A program made the position numbers and the translations under genes. From Spirochaetae bacterium HGW-Spirochaetae-5 (GTDB lineage Bacteria; Spirochaetota; UBA4802; UBA5550): a stretch of 64,000 bases of DNA. Every line of letters starts with the position of its first letter. The stretch's first letter is position 1. Below the pieces are notes generated by a model. It ran no database searches. It had not been told where the DNA came from and saw only the letters and a program-made list of their open reading frames with translations. Below, in pieces: positions 31,026 to 40,000 of the stretch. The DNA is taken from contig PGXT01000021.1 of the NCBI GenBank assembly GCA_002839285.1, forward strand, positions 1-64,000, written 5' to 3'.

Positions 31026-31652
31026 TTATTTTTCATTAATAAATGCAAACGACCCTGCGGGTGCACCTAATTGTGCTTCTATCAAAAATGAAAACGCTTT
31101 CATTCGTCGTTCTAACTGTGAATTGGTCCATTGATAGAAACCGGGATCTGTCAGAAATTGTACACCGGCAAGAATAAATTCAGCAGCTTCGAGTGGGTGT
31201 TCGGTCTTAAAAACACCCTCTGCACATCCCTGGGTAAAAATGTCGGCATATAATGGAGCAAGTTTAGTTATATAACGACCAAGTTGTTTAGTATGCATCT
31301 CTGTATTTTCAGGGTGGTGCAAGCCCTGGAGAATCATTTCATTTTCTTCGGTCAGATCATCCTCTTTTATAAGCATCCTGATTTTTTCTATTGCACTCAG
31401 GTTTTTTACTTCACTGCTGTTTAATAATCTCTCCCTGTTTACAAGTTCTTCGTCGACAATATTTTCAACAACTGCCTCAAGGATTTCCTGCTTTGAAGAG
31501 AAATAATGATAGAGTGTTCCTTTGGCAATATTGAGTTTTACTATCAGTTCCTGCATGGATGTTTTGCCGTAATCTTTTGTCTGGAAGAGTTCACGGGCGG
31601 CCTTAACAATCTCTTCACGCCTGTCATCTGCTTTCTTTACAATTCTTGCCAT
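31026..31652 (-). CDS. TetR/AcrR family regulator 2 (close paralogue of 29282-29938)
   Basis: REEIVKAARELFQTKDYGKTSMQELIVKLNIAKGTLYHYFSSKQEILEAV; also shares HHPENTEMHTKQLGRYITKLAP with TetR 1. Confidence 0.92.
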   Translation of the reverse strand: MARIVKKADDRREEIVKAARELFQTKDYGKTSMQELIVKLNIAKGTLYHYFSSKQEILEAVVENIVDEELVNRERLLNSSEVKNLSAIEKIRMLIKEDDLTEENEMILQGLHHPENTEMHTKQLGRYITKLAPLYADIFTQGCAEGVFKTEHPLEAAEFILAGVQFLTDPGFYQWTNSQLERRMKAFSFLIEAQLGAPAGSFAFINEK

Positions 31653-31904
31653 TTTAGAAACATGCTCCTTATTTATCAGAGGGGCTATCCGCTGAAAAAA
31701 ACTTAAATGTTTATTTTGAATAAATTGAATCTATAGTAATAAGCAAAGACAGAGGAGAGCCTTTTTGTCAAGAATGTTACTTATAAGATGTACTCCTTCA
31801 TGCTGGTGCCCCATCCTTCATTGTTGTTACTTCTAACTCAACAAGCACGCGTTAAAGCCGAACTCCCTTTGCGAAGCCGGCATACTTCTATAATACGGTA
31901 GACT

Positions 31905-32342
31905 CTATCTGTTTTTTTGAATTAAAGGAATAATTCCGAAAACAATTTGAGCAAAGAAGCCTACCAGACCATGCAGTGTCAGCAGATTAGAAAAGAAATA
32001 AGATGCCCCCTGTTTAAATATAAAAACAGAAAAGAAAAATTCAGTGGCCATCAGCATCACGAAAGCGGATCCCCCGAAAAGCAGAAGATCTGCAGACTCT
32101 TTTGCTATATTAAACCGGATTATAAGGTTTTTACAGAAAAACCATGATACTGTAAGCATAATTGGAACTTCAAGGATAACTCCGGCGAGTATGCCGATGC
32201 GGGGTACCAGAAATATAGTTCGTATAGTTCCGAGAAAAAAACCGAGTGCAAATATTCCGAGAAAATATATCAGTCCTGATTTAAGAACGATGATGATCTC
32301 TGAGTGTTTCATAGCTTTATCTTTTAATCCTGTGGAAGACAT
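31905..32342 (-). CDS. Hypothetical membrane protein
   Basis: Four hydrophobic segments; no family recognised. Confidence 0.5.
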   Translation of the reverse strand: MSSTGLKDKAMKHSEIIIVLKSGLIYFLGIFALGFFLGTIRTIFLVPRIGILAGVILEVPIMLTVSWFFCKNLIIRFNIAKESADLLLFGGSAFVMLMATEFFFSVFIFKQGASYFFSNLLTLHGLVGFFAQIVFGIIPLIQKNR

Positions 32343-32425
32343 TGGTTTAATTCGATTGCGATTAAATTACAGCTTGCGGATATGTCAAAACATAATTTAA
32401 ACAGGGTGTATTTAGGAACATGAAT

Positions 32426-32636
32426 TCAAGGATGAAGTGCAACAAGATAGGAGTTTAAAATATCAACAGGAGATTTCCAGTAACTAGGTTTTCGCAGCCT
32501 TGCATTTATTGATAAAAGACTGTCATCAATAAATTCATATGTCAAGTTAGCAGAGCTTTTTTCTTTGGAAGATAATATCTTATACGACCATTTACATGTT
32601 CATTAAGCCCTCTTTGCCACCCGAATTCAATGATGC
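32426..32636 (-). pseudogene. IS30-family transposase relic (C-terminal part)
   Basis: Minus strand reads, across frameshifts, WQRGLNEHVNGRIRYYLPKKK ... YEFIDDSLLSINARLRKPSYWKSPVDILNSYLVALHP*; matches the IS30 C-terminal pattern W-RG-NE--NGLIR-Y-PK. Confidence 0.8.
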
Positions 32637-32690
32637 GGATTGTCAAAAATTATAGAAAATCAAAAAAAAGTTATTTTTTAAATAATACTT

Positions 32691-32705
32691 GACCGACCGT
32701 CGGTC
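32691..32705. promoter_or_regulatory. TetR-type operator, copy 3
   Basis: GACCGAC-C-GTCGGTC overlapping -35-like TTGACC (32689), upstream of the 32773 hydrolase. Confidence 0.85.
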
Positions 32706-32772
32706 TACTTATTATGGGTATAATTAAGTATAAGTTTATTATCATATATTTCAGATAAAAGGACGGCAATAG

Positions 32773-33873
32773 ATGAATTTAAGTAAAATTTTAAAAAAAC
32801 TCAAAGTGGCAATCATATCTATTCTTTTAATAATACTCTTATTAGTAATATCAGTATTTACATTGATATTTATCAACAGCTCCGGGGAACCCGTACCATT
32901 TTTGGATGAAAATGGAAAAATACTCCCATCCAGTATTTCTGAAAAGAATTATATCGAAGTAGATGGGGGTAAACTTGGATTTTATATCAAAGGTAAAAAT
33001 AAAAATAACCCTATACTGCTTTTTTTACATGGAGGAATGCCCTTCTATTTCATTACTCAAGATTTCCCCACAGGTCTTGATGAAATTTTTACGGTTGTCT
33101 GGTGGGATCAGCGTGGTGCCGGCATTTCATACGATGCCTGGCATAAAGATATCACTGCTGATGATTTAATAAATGATACTAAGGCCATAACAGATTATTT
33201 AAGAAACAGATTCTCACAGGATAAGATATACCTGATGGCACATTCAGGCGGTAGTTTTCTAGCTGTTAAAGTAATAACCAGATATCCCGATTTGTATAAA
33301 GCATATATTGCTGTTGCTCAGATAGCCTATCAGAAATTATCCGAGAAGAAAGCATCGGAATATATAATTGAGCATTACAGGAATGATAAAAGTAAAAGGA
33401 ATATTGTACAAAGTCTCATTGACCATCCAATAATTCTGACCGAACCGATTCCAGAAGAGTATACAAAAGTAAGAGATTCTGCGATGCATGACCTGGGTGT
33501 TGGTACAATGCATAATATGAAAGGTGTTATAACAGGTATTTTTGTTCCATCTTTGTTATTCAATGAGTATAGCTTAAAAGACAAAATTAATCTTTGGAAA
33601 GGAAAAGCAACCTCAGGTATAAGTGTTATGTGGAATGAGATTATTTCACAGGACCTGGCTAAAGAAAATACAAAGTTTGAAATGCCAGTTTATTTTTTTC
33701 ATGGAATATTTGATTACACATGTTCATATCAACTGGCAAAAGAATATTTTGATGTAATAAAAGCTCCAGAAAAAGTTTTTTTTACATTTAACAATTCCGC
33801 ACATAGTCCGATATTTGAGGAACCTTTAGAAAGTATAAACATTATAAAAACGAAAATATTAAAGAAAAATTAA
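32773..33873 (+). CDS. Alpha/beta hydrolase (proline iminopeptidase-like)
   Basis: LFLHGGMPFY, VVWWDQRGAGISYD, LMAHSGGSFLAVKV, FFHGIFDYTC. Confidence 0.85.
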   Translation: MNLSKILKKLKVAIISILLIILLLVISVFTLIFINSSGEPVPFLDENGKILPSSISEKNYIEVDGGKLGFYIKGKNKNNPILLFLHGGMPFYFITQDFPTGLDEIFTVVWWDQRGAGISYDAWHKDITADDLINDTKAITDYLRNRFSQDKIYLMAHSGGSFLAVKVITRYPDLYKAYIAVAQIAYQKLSEKKASEYIIEHYRNDKSKRNIVQSLIDHPIILTEPIPEEYTKVRDSAMHDLGVGTMHNMKGVITGIFVPSLLFNEYSLKDKINLWKGKATSGISVMWNEIISQDLAKENTKFEMPVYFFHGIFDYTCSYQLAKEYFDVIKAPEKVFFTFNNSAHSPIFEEPLESINIIKTKILKKN

Positions 33874-34026
33874 TTCCATGTTTGATATTTTTAAGAAGAT
33901 AACAGAATTTATAAAAGCACAGTTTCAGAATTCTGCCGGTATTACCGGTAACTTTTGATTATAGGCCGCTGCCTTCTTTCATCTTTAGCCCGTGTAACAT
34001 TTTTTATTTTAAGCTGATGCACGTTG

Positions 34027-34047
34027 ACCCTATTTAAATAATAGGGT
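34027..34047 (+). promoter_or_regulatory. ACCCTA-N9-TAGGGT dyad, copy 3
   Basis: ACCCTATTTAAATAATAGGGT inside the longer perfect palindrome CGTTGACCCTATT...AATAGGGTCAACG; ~100 nt upstream of 34147. Confidence 0.65.
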
Positions 34048-34146
34048 CAACGTGTTTTATAATGTCTATACAACATTCTGCATAAAAAATAAATTCTTCA
34101 TCGCATTTAAAATGCTATTTTCAAAATTAATAAATGAGGAATAAAA

Positions 34147-34941
34147 ATGATTTCTTTCAAAAAAAATTGCAGTTCATTGATTATAACCTTTATGGTCATC
34201 TTTTCTGTCTCAACCGGTAGTGTTTTTGCAAAATCAAAGTATGAAAAAATTACAAATGGTATTGGAAACGTTCTTATTGGCGAATCTCTTCCTTATGGAG
34301 ATGATGCGTCTTATAAAAATGTAGTTAATGAAAGCGTTAAGCTTAGTCAGCTTAACACATGGGAGAGTTTTTATTATAGGGCATTTTTACCAAAAAAAAT
34401 ATCTGAAATAAAACATGATGTTCGTATTCTCGTAATTAATTTTAGGGGTGTTGGCGGCAAAAGCGATCAGTTTGACAAAGAAGATGGCGGGAATGTTATT
34501 ACTTGGACTCTTAGGGAAGAAGACTCTGAAGCTTATGGAGACAGAACAGAGTGGTCACGTTATTTTCCAAACTTTAAATCTGAACCGGCAACATTCACTT
34601 ATTTCGTGAAGCCATATGACTATACAAAACCCAAAACTTTTGAATTCCCTACTGATGAAAGCGATATCACCGGGAAAATGGAACTTAATGCAGAGAATTT
34701 AAAGAAATGGAAAAACAAATATTCATTAACTGCAATAGATGTAACGATGCAGGTTTTTTCTTTTGTTAATAAAGGGAGTGAAACAACTGCTGAAACTAAA
34801 AAAGTAATTGAAGCAAAGGAGAATACCCGAGGAGGTTATGATTTTGAAGAGGATGAAAAAATCAGTTCAATAAAGACAACAACAATATGGGGGGACCGGC
34901 AGTTTCTCGCACAGGGGAAATTTAAAATCATACTCGATTGA
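34147..34941 (+). CDS. Hypothetical exported protein
   Basis: Signal peptide; no family recognised. Confidence 0.5.
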   Translation: MISFKKNCSSLIITFMVIFSVSTGSVFAKSKYEKITNGIGNVLIGESLPYGDDASYKNVVNESVKLSQLNTWESFYYRAFLPKKISEIKHDVRILVINFRGVGGKSDQFDKEDGGNVITWTLREEDSEAYGDRTEWSRYFPNFKSEPATFTYFVKPYDYTKPKTFEFPTDESDITGKMELNAENLKKWKNKYSLTAIDVTMQVFSFVNKGSETTAETKKVIEAKENTRGGYDFEEDEKISSIKTTTIWGDRQFLAQGKFKIILD

Positions 34942-35046
34942 AAGTCTTTTAATTTTTTATATGACATATTGCTTTAAAATAGTAAAAGCAGAATTAACAA
35001 TCCTATATTTTTATTGAGCAGCTGACCTTTAAGATATCTTCGCTTT

Positions 35047-35088
35047 GGTCATAGTTGTAATTGATATGATTTAACTACAACTATGACC
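35047..35088. repeat. 13-bp inverted repeat
   Basis: GGTCATAGTTGTA (35047-35059) / TACAACTATGACC (35076-35088). Confidence 0.7.
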
Positions 35089-35330
35089 TTATTGGTCTTA
35101 AGATTCCCTCGTCTCCCTTTTCATCATTTTTCCGGTTTTTAACTAATTTTGTATCTGAATTTCTCGAATAGTAATAATTAATCTTGACAGTCGAATAAAT
35201 ATTCGATAAATGGTTTTTTGGTTAATATAAAATCTTAAAGGGAGAGCATAAACACCGTGACCCGGAATTTTACTGATAAGTAAAATTATTATTAAAGATA
35301 CCGGCTGCATGTTTTCCAGGGAGAAGAGGA

Positions 35331-35792
35331 ATGAAAAAAACTGGTATAGTATTATCAATTTTACTTTTTTTGGTAACAGTTCAAAGTACATTTTTTTACT
35401 TATTTATTCAAAAAGTCAGGTTTCACGAATGGGTTCTATTTAACGCATGTGCTCCTTCAAGTTTAGCTTATTTAACAGGGTTTACTGTTTATTTATTTAA
35501 TAATGATAAGACATTTATTTACTTAGGGATCTTGCCGATGTTTTTTTTCGGGACTCTAGGGATGTTTGTAATACCTTGGGGTGGAATGAATATAATACCG
35601 CAGATTGGGCATATAATAATGACTTTAAATATTCTGTGGTTGAGTATTTCTACATTCAAAGAGAAGGTATTTAAATCAGCAACGATAGGATTGTTTCTTA
35701 GTATTTTTCTCTTTTCTATTTTCATCGGTATACAACAGACATATGTAAAAAATCATCAAGATGATTTTCAAAAAATATTAATGATAAAATGA
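35331..35792 (+). CDS. Hypothetical small membrane protein
   Basis: About four TM segments; RBS ggagaagagga. Confidence 0.5.
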   Translation: MKKTGIVLSILLFLVTVQSTFFYLFIQKVRFHEWVLFNACAPSSLAYLTGFTVYLFNNDKTFIYLGILPMFFFGTLGMFVIPWGGMNIIPQIGHIIMTLNILWLSISTFKEKVFKSATIGLFLSIFLFSIFIGIQQTYVKNHQDDFQKILMIK

Positions 35793-35949
35793 AAAAAGTA
35801 GAACCTAATAAATAATTAGAGCCGGTAATTTTATGAAGATTTTTTTTTGAGACATCAATCATTCGAAGAGGCAGGTATAGCATACTATTTTATCTGCCTG
35901 AATATTATTACTGGTAAGAATAATTAAAAGTTAACAGGGAGTTTGAATA

Positions 35950-36369
35950 ATGAAAAATAAATCATTAAAATATCTGGCAATTGCTTTTGCAGCAGGCGGT
36001 GTTTGGGACACAATAGCAGCCATTCAATATTTTTTTGTTATTGGGATTGGACGAAAAATTGATAATCCGGTTATTGACCCGTTCTACTCAATTTTCCTCG
36101 GTTCATTTTTTTTGTGCTTTGCGTATCTGCAGTTTTTATCTGCATTTAATATCAGGCGTTATGCTTTTAACATCGGCTGTCTTATAATCGGCAGAATTTT
36201 CTATGTAGTTCAGCTCTATGTATATATAGGTTTTGTAGAAAACTTTCCTTCAACATTCTGGTTTACCGGAATAATAGACAGTCTATTTATAATTCTATAT
36301 CTGGTTTTTGCTTTCAGGGGCGGGCTGAGTTTCCGGGATCTCTTTCTCCCTGTAATTGAAAAAAGATAA
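35950..36369 (+). CDS. Hypothetical small membrane protein
   Basis: About four TM segments; RBS cagggag. Confidence 0.5.
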   Translation: MKNKSLKYLAIAFAAGGVWDTIAAIQYFFVIGIGRKIDNPVIDPFYSIFLGSFFLCFAYLQFLSAFNIRRYAFNIGCLIIGRIFYVVQLYVYIGFVENFPSTFWFTGIIDSLFIILYLVFAFRGGLSFRDLFLPVIEKR

Positions 36370-36451
36370 TCAGGAATCATTTTTTTAAGTATAATATATC
36401 CGTTTTCCCCGCAGCGATGATAAATCATTCTTTTTATTCAAGAGTCTTTTA

Positions 36452-36472
36452 ACCCTATATAAATAATAGGGT
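36452..36472 (+). promoter_or_regulatory. ACCCTA-N9-TAGGGT dyad, copy 4
   Basis: ACCCTATATAAATAATAGGGT inside a 16-bp-arm palindrome AGTCTTTTAACCCTAT/ATAGGGTTAAAAGACT (36443-36481). Confidence 0.65.
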
Positions 36473-36592
36473 TAAAAGACTTAAATTTTCTATACAATAT
36501 TCAGTCATAACTGCAAAAGATTAAATTATTTAGCGCAGAATGAATAGAAAACTTCTCTCTTTACCGCACTAAGAAATAATAATACAACTGGA

Positions 36593-36970
36593 ATGAAAAA
36601 TATGGATAGTAAACAGCTTACTGCAAGAGAGGCTCTGGAGTTAAAAGGTAGTCTTATATATTTTTACGGATATATACTTATAACAATTCTTGCCGTAATT
36701 TTTCAGCTACTGGCAGGACAAAATTATAAGACCATTGTGATATCAACTTTAATGAACGGTATTGTACTTTCATTATCATTTGTAATTTACCTGAGGAAAA
36801 AATCGGGTAAATCCGCAGAAGCTTTTGTCTGGTCGGCTGCTTTATGTTCAATGCTTTCAACATTGATTGCACGTTATGTTTATGCCCTCAACTTCGACTG
36901 GACTTATGCAGCCGAAAGTTATCAGCTCCCGTTTTCAGCATATGTGAAGCATACTCTTCCCCGGAAATAA
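36593..36970 (+). CDS. Hypothetical small membrane protein
   Basis: Three to four TM; C-terminus PFSAYVKHTLPRK also found in the relic at 12814-12855. Confidence 0.55.
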   Translation: MKNMDSKQLTAREALELKGSLIYFYGYILITILAVIFQLLAGQNYKTIVISTLMNGIVLSLSFVIYLRKKSGKSAEAFVWSAALCSMLSTLIARYVYALNFDWTYAAESYQLPFSAYVKHTLPRK

Positions 36971-37018
36971 TGTTCCATCAGATTTTTATCGAAAATTTTA
37001 AAAATTAATTCTTGACTT

Positions 37019-37053
37019 CAGATACTGATATCAACATCTGATATCAGTATCTG
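37019..37053. promoter_or_regulatory. 15-bp perfect dyad operator at the nifJ promoter
   Basis: CAGATACTGATATCA-ACATC-TGATATCAGTATCTG immediately 3' of TTGACT and 17 nt before the ATG. Confidence 0.8.
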
Positions 37054-37070
37054 ATAATAAGGGGTTAATT

Positions 37071-40000
37071 ATGACAACAAAAAAATTAAAGATTTCTTCA
37101 ATGGACGGCAATACGGCTGCGGCGCATATAGCCTATGCGTTTACGGAAGTAGCTGCAATTTATCCTATTACTCCGTCCTCTACAATGGCGGAATGTGTTG
37201 ATGAATGGTCGGCTTACGGGAAAAAGAATATTTTCGGCGAGACTGTGAAGGTAGTGGAGATGCAGTCTGAAGCCGGTGCTGCCGGTGCAGTTCATGGCTC
37301 TCTTCAGGCCGGCGCCCTTACAACGACATTTACTGCATCACAGGGACTGCTTCTTATGATCCCGAATATGTATAAAATTTCAGGAGAACTTCTTCCCGGT
37401 GTATTTCATGTAAGCGCAAGATCACTTTCAACTCATGCGTTGTCAATTTTCGGGGATCACTCGGATATCTACGCGGTAAGGCAGACTGGTTTTGCCATGC
37501 TTTCAGCAGGGAGTGTTCAGGAGGTTATGGATCTTGCCGCTGTTGCTCATCTCTCCGCAATAAAAAGCAGAATCCCCTTTGTTCATTTCTTTGACGGATT
37601 CAGAACATCCCATGAAATACAGAAGATTGAAGAGATTGATTATGAAGATTTGTCCATATTGATAGACCAGGAAAAATTATCAGAGTTCAGAAACAGATCT
37701 TTAAATCCTGATTCACCGGTAACAAAGGGACTTGCCATGAATCCCGATATTTATTTTCAGTTCCGTGAAGCGTCAAACAGCTATTACTCCGCTTTGCCGG
37801 AAATTGTAAATGATTATATGGACGGTATTTACGCTATTACCGGCAGGGAGTATCACCCTTTCATGTATTACGGGTCGGATTCCCCCGAGCGTATAATAAT
37901 AGCAATGGGTTCTGTAACTGAAACAATCAAGGAGACCATAGATTATCTTGCTGAAAAAGGTGAAAAGGTGGGGCTTATTACCGTACATCTTTACCGGCCA
38001 TTTTCAATCAAACATCTGTTCAGCCAGCTCCCCTCAACTGTAAAAAAAATTGCGGTACTTGACCGTACAAAAGAACCGGGTTCATCGGGGGAGCCTCTTT
38101 ATCTTGATGTTCTAAGCGCGTTCAACGGTTTAGATGATTCTCCGGTTATCGTCGGAGGACGTTATGGACTAAGTTCCAAAGATGTCACGCCGGGCCAGAT
38201 TGCCGCAGTTTATAAAAATCTTGAGTCCAATAATCCTCAGCATAATTTTACCATAGGGATTGTAGACGATGTAACAAATCTTTCTCTTGATACAGTGAAA
38301 GATATAACAACTGTCCCGTCCGGTACATTTGAAGCTAAATTTTATGGTGTCGGTTCAGATGGTACAGTTGGTGCTAATAAAAACTCAATAAAGATAATTG
38401 GTGAAAACACTGAGCTTTATGCACAGGCCTATTTCGCCTATGATTCAAAGAAGTCAGGCGGTGTAACCGTTTCTCATCTCCGGTTCGGGTCAAGTCCGGT
38501 AAGGTCAACTTATCTTGTTAATAATCCCGATTTTGTCGCGTGCCATGTCCCCTCTTATCTTGACAAGTATGATGTTTTTGAGGGACTTAAGCCCGGAGGA
38601 ATTTTCCTTCTTAACTGCAGCACAAATGAAGAAGAGACTAAAGCCGCTCTTCCGCTGAAAATGAAAAAGTATCTTGCTGATAATAAAATCAGATTTTACA
38701 CCATAGATGCCTCGGCTATTGCGGAAGATCTGGGTATGCGCGGTAAAATCAATAACATAATGCAGGCGGCTTTTTTTAAGGTATCTGAGGTTATACCTTA
38801 TGATCTTGCAGTGGAGCAGATGAAGGATGCAGTAAAGAAGACATACGGCAAAAAGGGTGATAAAGTTGTAGACTTAAACAATAGTTCAATTGACCGCGGC
38901 GGGGATATGGTTAAAGAGATAAAGATCCCTGAGGAGTGGAGCAGTTTATCACCGGAGACCACTGCAGCCCGGAGTAAAGCAGGGGACGGTTTTATAAACA
39001 ATATCGCAAGACCTGTTAACGCGCTCCAGGGGAATAAACTCCCGGTAAGCACATTTATTGACAGAGCCGATGGCACTTTCCCTAATGGAACTTCCGCTTT
39101 TGAAAAAAGGGGTATAGCTTCTCATGTTCCTGAATGGGTTGCGTCAAACTGCATCCAGTGCAATCAGTGTTCACTTGTCTGCCCTCATGCGGTTATAAGG
39201 CCATTTCTTATAAATGGCGAAGAGGCGGGTAAACTCCCCTTTAAAACAGCTCTTCCCCCTGCAAAAGGTAAAGGTCTTGACGGTCACGGTTTCCGTATTC
39301 AGATTAGCCCTCTTGACTGTTACGGCTGCGGCAGCTGTGTAACTGTCTGCCCGTCAAAAGAAAAAGCTCTGGTGATGCAGCCTCTGGAAACACAGCTCGG
39401 GCAGATTCCGCAATGGGATTACATGTCTGAAAACATAACATATAAAGATCATCTCATGGACAGGTTCTCAGTAAAGGGGAGTCAGTTCTCAAAACCGCTG
39501 CTTGAATTTCACGGTGCATGCGCGGGTTGCGGAGAGACGCCTCACTACAAACTTATAACACAGCTCTTCGGGAATCGGATGATGATAGCCAATGCAACGG
39601 GTTGTACATCTATATATTGCGGTTCAGCTCCATCGACACCATTTACAACCGATTCTAAAGGGCGCGGGCCCTCATGGGCAAGTTCGCTCTTTGAAGATAA
39701 CGCTGAATACGGTTTCGGAATGTATCTCGGATATGCAAAGCTCCGGAATCGTGTTGAGGAATTACTGACTAAAATTTCCGATGAAACCGTTAATGAGCAG
39801 CTTAGAAAAGCAGCACTCGACTGGCTCTTGAATAAGGATGACAACGAACTTTCAGACTCAGCAGTTGAAAGCCTGATTCCTCTTCTGGAAAAGGATAACA
39901 GCGGGGAAGCCGCGGCGCTGCTGGAATTGAAAAAGTACATGAGACGACGCTCTGTATGGTGTGTGGGCGGAGACGGCTGGGCTTATGATATCGGTTTCGG

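Noticed and set aside
29975-32705. TetR palindromes as transposon terminal inverted repeats
   Set aside because: Copies are short, centred on promoters, and overlap -35 boxes next to TetR genes; operator function is simpler.
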